Positions 34,271-47,639 of a stretch of DNA of 52,832 bases are shown one piece after another. Below the pieces are notes generated by a model. That model saw only the letters and a list, made by a program, of their open reading frames with translations. It was not told the DNA's origin and ran no database searches. Source of the DNA: Bugula neritina. Taxonomy: Eukaryota; Bryozoa; Gymnolaemata; Cheilostomatida; Bugulidae. The position numbers were made by a program, and so were the translations under genes. How positions within the stretch are numbered: the stretch's first letter is position 1; each line of letters starts with the position of its first letter. The DNA lies in NCBI GenBank assembly GCA_964035545.1, contig CAXIUT010000177.1:1-52832 (forward strand). The letters are read 5' to 3'.

Positions 34271-37200
34271 ATGATAAAAACTATTGGTCCATCTCAGAAT
34301 CCGAGAATAGTTTATTGTTCTGTCTAGAAGACATCAAATTCAGGTTATTTTCAAATAGTAGAGTGATTATTCTCTCAATTTAGACTTCTACTTTGGGCTA
34401 TCTGAGAAATATTCCTGATAATATTGATTCTTTCACTGAAAAAGATTGTTTAATTCAATGTAAAGAGTATATAAAAATGAAAGAGCAGAAGGTTTTTAGT
34501 TATAGAATTAACTTGATGAATCCAAATTTAATAAATATCACTTGGATAAATGACATTTAAAAATCATGGTAGTTTAAATTTTAGACAGAATAGACTGCAA
34601 AACTATGGTAAAAATACATGGATTTATCTCAAAAAACTTATTAATTAAACCAAGATTCTTAATCAAACAAAATAGAAGAGAAATTGGCAGATAAAAATAT
34701 CCAAAATAATTAAAATTAGTACAATATTGAATATTTTAGGTTAAAAGAGGTGAAATCTCGTTTCATTTAGAAAGAAAATAGCATTATTAAGCAGGAATAA
34801 AATATTTTATCTTTTTAATAAGATAATTCTGGAACAAAAATAATACAAAAAAGCAATAATAAAGGAATATACTAAGGAAAAAACCGTTTTTCTAACTTTT
34901 AAAATAGTCGTGTTACATACTAACATGAGCATGAAAGTTCTATTCCAATAATAACAACATTTAGTTAAAAATTTTCAAATCTAAGTATATTGAATAACAT
35001 TTCGAATTATAATATTAAAAAATAATAGAATTGGAATATGAAATGGTTTTCATAAATTGATAAATAATCTTAATAAAATTCTATCTTGATTTATAGTGAA
35101 TTTGTGACAAGATGTGAGGTTATTTGTGGTGATATTACTAAGGAGTTGAATTTCAAAAAGAAAGATAGAAAGTTTATTCCTGTTAAAATAAATAGTCATT
35201 AGTAAATATATTCAGTTGAGGAAATATAGTTTCGATTAATTGTGTCATCTAAAGCAAATAAAACTGATAAGTATTAATAGAATAAGACCATAATTGACAA
35301 TGTTAGAAATTAATTATAAATAAATAAATACATCTTAAAAATGACTTTTAATAAAGGACTGATTAAAGTTCCTTTAGTATGTATTGTGAAATATTTAGGA
35401 GTATTATTTTATTGTGAAGCTAAACCTCCATCATTTTGTAAAATAGTTGATTCTTCTTCAATTCCAGTTTTTAAAAAATAATTACAAAAACTATAAGAAA
35501 CCTTGCATTTAAGACTCAACTGGAATCAGATAAATTTATACAGCAATAAACTTCGATAATCTTCAAATGATAAAGAAACTAATAAATATATAATTATTTC
35601 TAACTCGAAAAATATATTACCAACAATATCTTTACCTGATTCTATAGAAACTTTTAACTTTATCGACATAATATATCAAAAACTGTCAATCTCTTTTATC
35701 GGATGAATAAATATTATCTTTTGAAAACAATATAGAGAATATGATAAAAATATTTCTTTATTAATAGAGTCATAACTGTAAGATTATTTCAGTTTAAGAT
35801 CTTTAATTTAGTTTGAAAAAATATCAACTAAATAAAAAATTGATTAATTCGATAGTCAAAAGATGTGAAAATAAGTATTTATATTCAATTCTTTTATCAG
35901 AAATGGTAGTTGAATAATTTATTTTAATTATTTTCAGATAAATTGGATAATTAATTTCTCTTTAAAATTCTAAAATCAGTATGATTAACCAGTTGGAAAA
36001 TTGTATTATTAATTTTTTATCTGGATTGTTTATGAATAATGGATAAACATGGAAATAAATATCATAATTGATATTTGATCAATATAAAAGTAGCCATCGA
36101 ATCAACTGATATCATAATTGGGTATTTATTTTCAAGTATTTCCTTAAAATTAGGCATTAACTTCGATTATTAACAATTAATAAAGGATAAAAAATATTTT
36201 TCTAATTAATAATTTATATCTTAAGAATGGATTTAATAATATTATCCGTCTTTGTAGAACATATACTATTAAAGAAATAAGTTAAAATTATGGATATATT
36301 CATGAAGATGTGATATAGATATCTAGTGATGGTCTAGAAGTTATAAGAAGTAGTTAATTTTTATAATTTAAAAAGTACTTGTCTACCTGGTTATCTTGAT
36401 TTTTATGATAAAAGACAAATTCTTAGATATCTGAGTCAATTTGTACCATTTTAAGGTTAATAAGATTTTTAGCATTTAAATATATATTCTCAAACAGAAC
36501 CATCTTATCTAGATTATCAAACATTTTCAACTATTTTCAATGCTATAAAATGGCTACTTCTTAATAGATAGCATTAAAAAGCTATACAAATTATCAATGT
36601 TTTCAAAAATGATTGTTCATTCTGGATGGGATAGAACAATGTTTTTATTTTGTATTTGCAGTAATTATTAGGAGGCCTATTTTTAGCAACAAAAAGATCT
36701 TAATGCAGCTATTTAGCAATATTCTTTAGTTGCTTCTGGAATATCAGCAATTATCCCGAAAATGGCTGCAGATTAAAAATATAAAACAGAAACTATAAGA
36801 TGGCTCAATTGTTAAAACTTTCAGGAAAGCATAAATAATCACTTGATAAATATAAATCAGTAAAGAAAAACTTAAACAAAAAAAATATGAAATTTATTTC
36901 TGTTTTATAACTAATTGCTTGAGATAAGTAGTCTTTACTTACATTTGGGATCTATCCTTAAATGCATTTCATATGCTAAGGAAGCGATTGAAATATTCAA
37001 CTTTGAATGCTTTTTAAAATGAATAATATGAATTTGTGGCTTAATTAGTTGATATTAAGGGCTTTTTAAATTCAAGATTAAACTTCCAAATTTAAGTATT
37101 ATGTGGACATTATTGAAGACAAATTTGGATAAACTGAGAGTTGTTATTTGCTTCAGAAAGTATTGAAGTTCACTATCAAACAAATTATTATGACTCTTCC

Positions 37201-37534
37201 TCAGTATTTAGTCAAAAAGTTGGCATTTTTCATGTACAAATGCTAATAATCATAAATAAAAAACAAATAATAAAAGAAAGATCAATAGTAGCTAATGAAA
37301 TAGATAATACTTTTGAAAATTACATATAATCTGGACCTGAACTACTTAGAAAATATATTGACTTATTAAATGAACTTATAGATTAATTACATTTATTATA
37401 AGAACATAAATAGTCTAATTCATATAAAGCATAAAAGTTAAAGAAGAATCTAACATCTTTACTGTATTCTTCAATTTATAGGACTACAATATATTCTTGG
37501 AGAAATAGCGAATCGTTTAACTAAAAAAAAATGA
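34271..37534 (+). CDS. CLUH (clustered mitochondria)-like protein, several frame breaks
   Basis: A ~3.2 kb stretch of open segments in changing frames. It starts MIKTIGPSQNPRIVYCSVEK and a 26-nt intron (34358-34383) leads into SYRINLMNPNLINITWINDI-type sequence. The centre (LINSIVKRCENKYLYSILLS, EMVVEEFILIIFREIGELIS, NCIINFLSGLFMNNGETWKE) matches the CLU domain (L-HI-..EMI.R...F...INCFL). TPR-like helices follow (KDLNAAIEQYSLVASGISAI, EISSLYLHLGSILKCISYAK, YYVDIIEDKFGETE). Breaks are near 35680 (A5), 36100, 36375 (A5), 36880 (A8) and 36990-37100. CLUH binds mRNAs of mitochondrial proteins. The breaks could be assembly errors or decay. Confidence 0.5.
34358..34383 (+). other. 26-nt intron in CLUH-like gene
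   Basis: GTAGAG...ATTTAG. Removal joins SGYFQI to TSTLGYLRNIPDNID in frame and removes a TGA. It is longer than the usual 20 nt. Confidence 0.6.
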
Positions 37535-37550
37535 AACAGTGATTTTATGT

Positions 37551-38784
37551 TCACTATATAATCATTTAACAGCTATAATACTTAATTTCTTGGTTCATTT
37601 TCAATTTTATTTATTCCATCGGCATATCTGAAGGGAGCATCAAATCAACATTTACATCTTAGGAAAAAACGAAGTCTTCCTTGCAACGGATTTTATCAAA
37701 AATTGGATGTTCAATTGCTTGGTCAATTGTCATTCTTTTTCTTGGATCGAACACTAAAGCTTTTTCAAGAAAGTCTTACCAGGCTGGTAGACAGTATTAG
37801 AATATTTAGCTTGGTTTTTTCTTTTGTACTTTTGGTAGAGATTTCAAATAGTTAAGTGCAACTTATTACTAAACAAAGGTGATTTCTTATGGTGATGGGG
37901 GTGCCTAAAAATTGCAATAGTTTTGGATCTAAATCATATTTTAAATACATTTGAATCATCTTCAGAATGAGGAAAACCATTTTATATTTTGTAAGTGCAA
38001 TCTTTGCTTGCTTTTGGAGGTGATAAAGGGAAACATGCTTTTCCTTAAAATAGTGCTCTTCTGGGCTTTGTTATCTTTATCTTTTTATTGTTTTTATGCT
38101 ATGATATCAGTTCTCCCATAATACAGCCAACTGACCATATTTATATAGATGCGTCATAGTTTGTTTGCATAAGAATGATCTCTGGAGCTCTATACCAGCG
38201 ACTGACAACATGCAGTGTGAGTCTTTCGACTGGTCCAGTTTGAGTATTTAAGTCAGTGAATGAAGGTTCGCTTAGTCCTGCTCTAGCAAGTCCAAAATCA
38301 CATAATTAATGTTGAAATCATTATCTGAGAGGATATTTTAAGGTTTGAGATCTCTGTGTAGAATTTTGATTGATGAGAGATATTTGAGTACAACTAAGAG
38401 TTGATAGGTTATTTTCATGACATGCTAGTCATCAAGAAATTTGTTTTTAGCATATAACTTTCTCAGGTCAAAGGGCAGGTATTCTATCAAGATGTAGAGA
38501 TCGTTGTAGTTATTGATATCTGTTGGATGAAGGATGTCGTATATTTTTATAATTTTTGGATGTTTAATGCGCCTGAGAATGGATATTTCTCTAAGAGTTC
38601 TAAGTGCAAGGATTTCTATTGGTGAATATTTTGCTGTATTTTTTGAGAGCGTAGACTTTGTTTGTTTATCTGTGACGAACTTTGTAGACTTATCCGTATG
38701 CTCCTCGACCAAGGATATCTTCATAAATGAAACGATCATCGTAGATGACTGGGCCTGTAATTTAAGCGGCTGCATCAATATATC
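37551..38784 (-). CDS. MAPK-like CMGC protein kinase, several frame breaks
   Basis: About 400 aa when frames are joined. FIYEDILGRGAYGEVYKVRH (P-loop; the Glu is TAA), [120 protein letters not shown]. The SRWYRAPE and the LF-GK-CFPLSP insert place it with CMGC/MAP kinases of protists. Single-base breaks lie near 38630 (A runs), 38305, 37940 (T4) and 37897 (G5), each curable by one base. The start codon is not resolved. It is convergent with the CLUH-like gene, 16 bp apart. Confidence 0.68.
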
Positions 38785-39042
38785 TATAATATATATGGCA
38801 ATGAATTTCTATTAAATCAACCTTAATATGACTATAGTTTGAGTTTATCTTTGTTCTTTTTTTTTTACTAGATCTTATCTGAGTCTGTTTTTGATTAAAG
38901 TTAATTCTAATGGATCTTTTTTTTTGTGATGATATTTATAATGAATTTAGGATTGTCATTGTATCTTTTCTTTTTCAAGAGAATTATTGATCCATGGCTA
39001 TTCATTTTATAGTTGAAATAAGGATTTATTTATATCTATTGT

Positions 39043-42000
39043 TCAATTTCTCTAATTTATTATTTAATTAATTTTTTATTATTTTGCTTTTATGTTTTTA
39101 CTATTTTGGAAATACTTTGATCTTTAAAACAATGTTAGATAAAATTATTTTTATAAACATGAACAACCTGATAATTGTGATAAAAGTTACTAAAGAAAGC
39201 ATGCCTTTAGAGAACTATCATCAAGATAAGTTAAAATTGATTCTTCAAATGATACGAAACGCTTAAGAATAGGTAGTGAACAAGCATAAATCATACATAT
39301 CCTAACATATAATAATACTATGTTGTCAATTAACTTCTTATAAGGTCTAATAATGAAAATTAAAGCTAAGTTTAAAATAAAAACTAAAGTTACTAAGTAA
39401 TTGATAATACTATATTCATATAGTGACTCCTAAATTGATTAGCAATATAATTATAGTAATCTGGTTAGAAATATAGGAATATAGACAGGTTTGGCATTTG
39501 TATTATTTTTGTATGAGTTTAATATGAATTGTTTTTTACATAAATATGATAAAATTTATGAAGAAAGAACTATTGCCATCACAATGTAAACAATAATCAG
39601 AGATATTGAATTTATAGTTGCTGAAAAAGTTGAGTTATTGTCTTCAAGATGATATTATTAAAATAAATTGAAACTGATAGAACTAGAAAGAATCCTAAAG
39701 TAACAGGGAATATCAAATACGAATATATTAATCTTGCTGTCTTTATTTTTTTAGTTTGTTATTTATCAATATTATTAATCTTTTATTATCGACTAGAAAT
39801 ATGGCAGAATTGCTAGCACGACCAAAACAATCAAAAACATAAAAATTATTGAAGCTAGTATTATATTGCTTTATATAAAAGAATGAGTTATTTCTACTCT
39901 CTCAGTAAAAGGAGATAAACGTTACTTATCTTCAGAGTTGTAGAATAGTGACCAATATCCTGTAACTAATCTTAAATTTTTTACCAAACCATATAATTAT
40001 GAACTTTTTAATAGAAACAATTTGATAGATAAACCACTTGATAGCAGACTAGCATCTAACTCCCATCATTTTATCTCCTAAACTGAGAATAAATATTCCT
40101 AGAGTAATATAAGATAAAATTTAGAAAATAACTTAACTGAAGATAATTCCTCATAGTATTCTGAAATTACTAAAGGCATGTTTTAACCTATAGTAGTAAA
40201 AAAGATTAAAGAAGCATTAGGACTACGAATGATACTATGGTTGAATGAAAGAGAGAGGGTACAGTCATAGTCTTCCATATTTGTTGTATATTTAGTAGTA
40301 ATTGCTAAGATTCCTCCGGAATATGCTAAATTGATGATTTAATATGTTGAAAAGCATGTGAAGTGACATAGTGTGAAAGGTTCATTCGACTGATGTTTAA
40401 CAAAGATGGTTTGATTGTGAATTAAAAGATGCCTTGATTATTCAGATCAACCTTTGAATCGAATTTAAGGTTATTTCCAAGGGATTCCTTGATATATACA
40501 GGCAGAAGGCTAGGTGCTGCTGCCATTTTGGCAAATATAATATTTTTAGACTAGACACTCAGAAGAACATCCATCTCCATTATTCTTATTACCATCATCA
40601 CAGTAACTAGGAGATATTTACATAAGAAACCCATCTCCACAGCTATCTATACATGTCGACTCTGACAGTTCATATTTAGATAAGCAAGAGCAAGATCCAC
40701 TTTAAGGAATGCTATTGAAATTGAGGGAAACATTGCAGAAGAGGCAAGTAGTGGATCCATCAGAATTAACATAGGGTGTTATACATCCTTAAGAATCAAT
40801 GCAGACACCATTGATTAGTTAGCCAACTAAACATTAGCAATTTCCATCTACTGGTATCTATGAAAACTCTGATGAATTACAATAAGTACACGATTGACTT
40901 CCATCGATATGATAGATACCAGAAATACATCCAGGATGGTAATGCACATTTCATTAATGATATCACCTCCAATACATTAACAAGTTTGCCCATTATCTTG
41001 AGATTAAAGTCCGACTGAACACTCAGTGCATTGATTACTATTGCATGTTAAACAGTTTGGATATAATACTGAACACAGAAGACACTGGTTAGAGTTGGAG
41101 TCGTAAACGAAAGTTGTGTTGATACAACTGAGACAGAAAGAGCTGTTAGTGCATGAAAGGCAGTTCGGTATGATTGATTAACATGCTTAACATATAGAAC
41201 TTGAACTTAAGATGAAAGGAGATATACATGACGTACAAAATGTATAAATAGGAACATTGGTTGTAAGATCACACTAGTTACAGTTAGAAATCAAAGATGA
41301 ACACTAACGGCATATATTATCTAAGCCGAGGATATAACTATTATTATCACATGCCAAACAAGATGATGAACTTGAGCATATCAGGCAAAAATTGAAGAGA
41401 TATTGAACAGGAAAAGCATAATTGTGTGTTTGATAGCTGCATGAGATAGTAGCTATTATTTGCACATTCAGTGCAAAAGTTGTATTTAGACAATTAACAC
41501 AATTGTTGAGAGTATCTGAACAACTTTAGCAGGTACCGCTACTGCTGAGGGTAATGTTAGCAGTACAGAGAGTACATGATGTATCGTTACATTCTTGACA
41601 ATTAGGAAAGATGTCTGAACATAGGATACACTGTCCTAGGTTGGTATCTTCGTATCCTGTGATACATTATGTACAATTGTTTTAACTAGCACAGTCTTAG
41701 CAGAAAAGAATATGACTTGAGCAAGGCTAGCAAGATCCATTGATAGGCGTGAATGTGTAGTTACACTATGTACAAAATGTGGTGCTATTGCAAGTCAAAC
41801 AATTAGTGATAACATTTGAGCAGAGTTAACAAAAAGTGATGTTGAGAAGGACATAACTATCATTTATACAAATGGAACAGGTGCTTCTGTTATTGCATAA
41901 GAGACAGTTATCAATAAAACTTGAACAAAGTTCACAAAAATCAACGCTATTCAAGGCATAGGCGTACTAACACATGAAGTGCAATAGGTAGCATTTAAAC

Positions 42001-43191
42001 AGTCCCAAACAGGTAGACGTTACATTTTGACAGGCCTAGCAGGTAGTATTATCACTAGATATGAGATAACTTGTATTGCACTAAAGACAAATTGAAGCAT
42101 TTAAGTAGGTCAGACATTGTGAGATACCTGAGTAGGGTTCACATGATTCTGTAGCTAAATTGTACTCTAGACCTTGAGGGCAAACAGTAAAACAGATTAT
42201 TTTCCATTAGGCAAAGAAATATTCCATATTTCCTGCGCCATCATTTTGGACTACATTGGCTACATCTGAGAAAGGATTAGAAGTGGCAAGGAACATAACA
42301 CTTCGATGATAATCATTGGTTGTATTTCTCCAAAGTAGAAATTATTTAATCCAATCACACAATTACCATCAAAACCTCCAAATGTTGAACTTTCATATAA
42401 ATCCGGAATACTCATGTTAGCTGGTGATGTAAGGAGATTATTTGTTTGACTGATAAAATGACTTGAATAATAAGAAAGGCTATTAATGGCAATTCCTGGA
42501 GTTCTAATGAGCAAAATGCAGAAAGAAATTGAATAGAATTATGAGTCAACAGCTGTTGAGGTGAGGAGATCGATTGTATTTGAAGTTCCTATGCTTACTA
42601 AAGATAGCATTGCTCCGACATAGATATTATTCGTGGGATTAAATGACTATGTATTGTAGAAAGTAATGAAAGGATGTGCTTAATAGTCTATAGGATTGCC
42701 TATAACTGATAGACCACTGATTGTAAAAGTTTATGTGTCTGCACTACGAGGTCTAGAATTAATGGTTGAACAGTTATAGCCTATATATCAAATTGATTAC
42801 TTGAGTTGAATAACCAGATGTAATCAGACGTTGAATTGACAAACAAAAACGTAGACTGATAGCTAATAGAAACTAGCAATAATATTTTAGACAGAGACTG
42901 TGACTTAACTATCAGAAGAATATGGTTATAGATAAAGTTGAAAGTTAAGGACGTTCATGATAGAGACTGACATACCTGATAAGGCTATGTGTCGGTCATA
43001 GGAGGTATCGTATTGGGCTGGTAAATTGAAGGGAATAGGAAATATCTGTTTGATTTATTTTACATTTGTTTCGCCTCTCCAAAGGATAAACTGGTCTACA
43101 TGGTTGAATATTTACGAGCAGCGAAGTCAAGACTCTTGATATCTTTTATCAGTAGTATAAGTATTAGTAGTGAAAACAAGCATATTTTCAT
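39043..43191 (-). CDS. Large Cys-rich multi-TM receptor-like protein, frame breaks
   Basis: About 1350 aa in broken frames. The start MKICLFSLLILILLIKDIKS is a signal peptide. An extracellular N-terminal region of beta character follows (FILWRGETNVKEIKQIFPIP, NVLNFQLYLEPYSSDSEVTV). Then come ~600 residues of CxxC/furin-like repeats (e.g. CLTCNS...FCTECNYTFTP...CEPC). Distal hydrophobic segments (LIFPVTLGFFLVLSVSIYF, ISLIIVYIVMAIVLSS, LVTLVFILNLALIFIIRPYK) predict several membrane spans, possibly seven. Ciliates carry many such growth-factor-receptor Cys-rich membrane proteins of unknown ligand. Several one-base breaks occur (one near residue 25). The C-terminal stop at 39043 is the best candidate, not proven. 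Confidence 0.6.
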
Positions 43192-43348
43192 TTCTGAGTT
43201 GTTAATGATTATTGATAAATAATCTAATTATTAAAATTAATTTAGAGGTTTCTCTTAATAAATGAACACTTAATTGTTAAAATATTCATTTTGTATTCAA
43301 TATATATTTTTATTTTATTTTTATTTAGTTTAATAAATATCTATATTA

Positions 43349-43996
43349 TCATAGATAAGGATTATCTTGCCACCGAATCTATGAGTTAATATGGGCAATC
43401 GATTTGATCGGTCTTGTATTTATCGAGAAATCAGAATATTCCTTTCCATAGAGTCCATAAGGACCAGCAAAATTGATTAAAGTAAATCCTGATAACTGAC
43501 TCATAGACACTATCTATGTCAATATAGCTGCTTTGTTTCCATCAAATCCATTATCAACCACATTTAAGGTGATATTTCTAAGACTAGGACTTTTCAGAAG
43601 TCGTCCTAACTTACTGTATGTAGCAGCAGGAATATCAAAAGTGGGATAAGTACATTTTTTCCACCATTAACAGCAAAAAAAGAAGAGAGGGAAAAGGACA
43701 ATACTTCCCCAAAAGATAGTACAACAGTAGCTTGTTCTATTAAATCCTCTGATTTCGACTCCATTGATGGTTATGTTAGCATCTATGATACTGTTGACTT
43801 ATTAATCGGACATGGCATCGATCCTACTTTGGAAGGAAAGAGAATTTCCTGAGAAGCGGAAAAATCTAGGATTAACGTCAACATAGTTTGGACCTGGAAC
43901 TGTGCCGATCATTTGAACTCCTAGCATGTTTTTCTTCATAAGCATATCCACGACCGTACATATTTTTGGATAATTAATTCTATGGTAACTATTCAT
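43349..43996 (-). CDS. Single-TM protein, unknown
   Basis: Uninterrupted 215-aa frame (MNSYHRINYPKICTVVDMLM), intact in a region where most genes are broken. About residue 100-125 is hydrophobic and Cys/Trp-rich (FWGSIVLFPLFFFCCEWWKK), a probable membrane span. The flanking halves look alpha/beta (KNITL-type strand NITLNVVDNGFDGN; FTLINFAGPYGLYGKEYSDF). No family recognised. Its start codon is only 10 bp from the divergent small ORF. Confidence 0.65.
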
Positions 43997-44006
43997 TTAT
44001 TTATTT

Positions 44007-44222
44007 ATGTTTAGATTAAAATATGGCGATCCAAGAGATAAATATAAGTGTTATGGTGATCAGACTGGCAGAAGAGTTATTTAATTCAGACTTATTAAAG
44101 AAGAAAATAAATATTTTGTGTTAAAAGAAGTGATGATAAGCTAGTACATATTAGCAAGACTGCTTCTTTATAATTTTTATCCGTAAAAATATATAAAAAC
44201 TTTTTATTAACATTTGCATTGA
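44007..44222 (+). CDS. Small ORF, unknown
   Basis: 71-aa frame MFRLKYGDPRDKYKCYGDQT...KYFVLKEVMI with mixed charged and hydrophobic composition, ending at TGA. The N-terminal half looks protein-like; the last 20 residues are AT-biased and may be non-coding or lie beyond an unseen intron. No homologue recognised. It is divergent from the TM protein with a 10-bp gap. Confidence 0.4.
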
Positions 44223-44643
44223 AATTTATACAAAGAGAAATCAATTTTATGTTAACAGGTTTATGAATATTAGTAAAAAAAATGATTTTAATAAGATTCG
44301 AGAGATATATTCTATGATTTTTAAATATAATTAATAATAAAAAAACAGTGGGAACTTAAGTTAAAAATATAAACTTTGAAAAGAATTATTTATATAAGTT
44401 ATTTTTACTAAAATAAGTTATCTCATGATTTATTATTTATTTTATTTGATAAGTTAATAAACTAAAGTAATAACTGTTTGAGTTTTTTTGATATTTCTAT
44501 AATTTAAACATTCTCATCATTTAAAAATGATAATTTATCACTAAATATACAATTTTCGACAGTGTTCACTTGAATTATCACAAATAAGGTGAATATTCTT
44601 TTGTATATGTTTGATTATAATTTAAAAAATAGAATATATAACG
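44223..44643. other. Non-coding AT-rich stretch
   Basis: About 420 bp, strongly AT-rich, with no convincing frame on either strand. It presumably holds the promoter of the potassium channel gene; no RNA gene or repeat is visible. Confidence 0.5.
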
Positions 44644-46881
44644 ATGAAATTATCTAAAAAAAGCTCTTTTCCATCTGATAAAACATCAAAAAAGATCAGA
44701 AATATACCTACAATCTGTTAAAACTGATTCTAAAGACAACAAAAAGTCCTAAGAATTAAATGATATTTTATACCGTATAAAATAGCTTAGAAAAAATAGA
44801 TTCAAACGTAAAATTTTCTCATTCAACACTTCTTCTGATTAGACATTATAAGATGGAGGTATTGTTAAAGAGCAATGGTAAAACAAAAAGTTTGTTCAAG
44901 AAAATTAAGACTTATAAATTATCACATTTAAAGGTACTTTTTAAATTTTAGCCTATTTTGTTGTCATGATTAGCTTTGCTTTTACGATATGGCTTGCTAA
45001 TATAGAATTTTTCTTTGGAAACAATCGAGAATTCTTTATCTCAAGCTTAGTTTATATTCTTCCTCTCGCTATGCTGATCATTGACTAAATAGCTAATGGA
45101 AATTTAGAAACAGTTCTGAGTCAATGTTATTTGAAAAGAACTCTTAAAGTTATTGTGAAACCAGGCCTCTGTTTTATAACTTGAGCTTAAAAATAGCCTC
45201 TGTTAGGATAGCCTAGTAGCCTTATTGGCTTATTTTATAACTGCCATGCCTTTTTATTCTATATTCAAGAGCAAGTCAGCTATATGCTTCTTTTAGAGTG
45301 ATGAGTTTATCAAAAAAATATGAATATTCATTTCAAAGCCTTCGACTTAATATTTAGTCTGATAATGATGGCTCATATAGTAGTAAAAAATTTAATAATA
45401 TAGGCCATTATTCTCTTTTAAGTTACTCATAGTGGAGAAGATAAGACCTGGTTAAATAGTCTAAATCTTCAAGTTGTGAATCCTTTAATTTATTACATTT
45501 ATTCTTTTACTTTGGATGCACGACTATCCTTACTGTAGGCTATGGAGATATAGCTCCTCAAAATCACATAGAAATAATTGTTATTTGCTTTATTGAAATA
45601 TTTGGTATTAAATATTTTATTTAGGAATAGCGATTTTTGCTTATCTTATTAACTAAATCGGTTATAACCTTTCTAACTTACGTAAAGATAAATAAATTAT
45701 TGAAAAAGATCTATCTATCCTTTAGAAATGTCGATAATACTATAAAATAAACCCTGATCTTATAATCAAGGCTCGTTCTAACCTTTTGAATAACAAAGAA
45801 GCTGTAAATAGATTAAAACCTGAAGAGTAAAACATGCTTATTATGAAACTTAGTTAGCCCTTAAGACAATGTAAAATATTATTAACTTAGAAAATTTCTA
45901 CTGTAAATTCACTATCAATTATAAAATCCTCAATATTTTTCCTTTGCAGATGGAGCAAATATTTTCAAAGAACTTTGGCTCAATCACTTATTTCTGCTCT
46001 TTATACTCCTGGTGAACAACTTCTTCAACCTATAGGTAAAGAACGTATTTATATAATACGTTGGGAAAAGTTGACTTCTATCGAAACAAAAGGGAAATAA
46101 ACAAGAAGCTCAAAAAGTTATTAAAACTTTAAAAATTGACTTGGATGCTTGTGTTACCAATAATTCTTTTGGATATACAGCAGTTATTGGCCGCAAACCT
46201 ACTGACCTATAAGTAATTTCAAGAGATTTTACCTCAGCATTTTTCGTTGACAAATAAAAGTTTTTAATTGTGTTAAATAAGGTGTGTCTGATTAAGAATA
46301 TTATCATGAAATAAAAGATAAAATAGAACAAAGTTAGTTTCCTTAAGCATTATAAATACCTTCATTGAAGAATAAGAGATATCACTATGATCCAAATAGA
46401 TATAGAATTGTGAAAAATATATCTAGAAAAAGCAAAAATTCTAAGAACGAGAGGATTTTTATCTGGAGAGATAGTTATCGTGAAAATAAGAAAAAATTAT
46501 TGAAATAACTTAGTGTAAGCAATGTTATCAAGGTGTTAGACGATCTTTTATCACTTCAATAGATTAGATAGTACTGAGAGAGGATAAATAGAAACAGACT
46601 GATGAGATTAATATTAGTGATTGTAGTGATGAGAATTCTGATTCTATTGCTAAAAAGTTAACAATATTCAAGATGAAATCTTCTAAAATAGCTACAATGA
46701 AGTATTTCCTTTTGAAAGAAAAAGAGTTTTATGAGCTGTCAAAAAAATATACTAACTATTATCCTAATAGTAATTTTGAAAAAGTATAAGATGTGATATA
46801 TAGATTCTTAAAAAATATGACCATGTTAATCCAATTAACCCTAGCAAAGTTGAATTTGTAGCCAATCGAAAAAAATCTTGA
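44644..46881 (+). CDS. Voltage/cyclic-nucleotide-type K+ channel, several frame breaks
   Basis: Start MKLSKKSSFPSDKTSKK. A cytosolic N-terminus leads to membrane helices (ILAYFVVMISFAFTIWLANI, EFFISSLVYILPLAMLIIDE). The pore sequence is present: a hydrophobic stretch then TTILTVGYGDIAPQNHIEII, with the K+ selectivity filter TVGYGD. The C-linker-like helix follows (EIIEKDLSILEKCREYYKIN, LIIKARSNLLNNKEAVNRLK, LSEPLRQCKILLTEKI), as in HCN/EAG channels, then a region expected to be a cyclic-nucleotide-binding domain. Frame breaks occur near 44695, 45180 and at further sites to ~46900. Ciliates have very many such K+ channels. Confidence 0.7.
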
Positions 46882-47078
46882 TTTTTAGATATTAGTTATT
46901 CATGTTTTTGTATTTTTTTATGAAATAAAAATTCATAAAAGAATATTTTTATTGAAATAAGTTGATTTATTTATCAATTTATTTGTAGTATTTTAAGAAT
47001 TTAATGATTATTCAAAAATTAAAAATACTATTTTTATGTTTGGCTTGACTCAAATTTTTCACACCTTTCATTAATTCT
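46882..47078. other. AT-rich intergenic stretch
   Basis: Nothing recognisable; poly-T and short AT repeats only. Confidence 0.5.
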
Positions 47079-47399
47079 ATGATTATTGCAACTTCGATTT
47101 TATCAAGAATGTTTCTTAAGTTGGAATTATGCAAAAAAGATTACTATAAGTAAATTTTTATGTCAATGATTGGAGTTTTATAAAATATTAAATTTAACTT
47201 AAAGAATCTTTAGAAGGAATTTTAATAACTCGATGGTTCTAAATGTCTTATTAGATATCATATATTTTGGAATATATTTATCAGGGACAAAACTTTATTT
47301 TTCAGAACTGGCACAAATTATCCAAAAATATCTTTATGTATCAATTTATTTGTTAGTAACTTCAAAAAAATCAAAAGTAATCTCTAAGAAAATTATTGA
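47079..47399 (+). CDS. Possible small gene, unknown
   Basis: 106-aa open frame MIIATSILSRMFLKLELCKK... with a plausible mix of residues and five UAR codons. It has no recognised domain and no nearby partner in frame. Chance is not excluded, because only TGA stops translation. Confidence 0.3.
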
Positions 47400-47639
47400 T
47401 TCTTAACAAATAAATATAAGTAAAAAATATTTAAATATCATAAGTAATAGTTTTAAATATTTATCTAATTTAATATATTTTTATCATAACCATTAATTTT
47501 TTATTGAAAATAAAGAATCTTGAAGATTTTAACCTTTTGACTTCTGACCATACAAAACGAAATTCTTTTTTATTTCATTGTAAAATTTATTAATTGTTAA
47601 GGCGGATGCAGTAAATATTTCAATAAGTGTTAAATCAAT
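47400..47639. other. AT-rich intergenic stretch upstream of Myb gene
   Basis: No frame or motif that I can support. It presumably contains the Myb gene promoter. Confidence 0.45.

Noticed and set aside
39084-39266. Plus-strand 60-aa ORF
   Set aside because: Lies antisense to the C-terminal end of the Cys-rich multi-TM gene and has no protein-like features.
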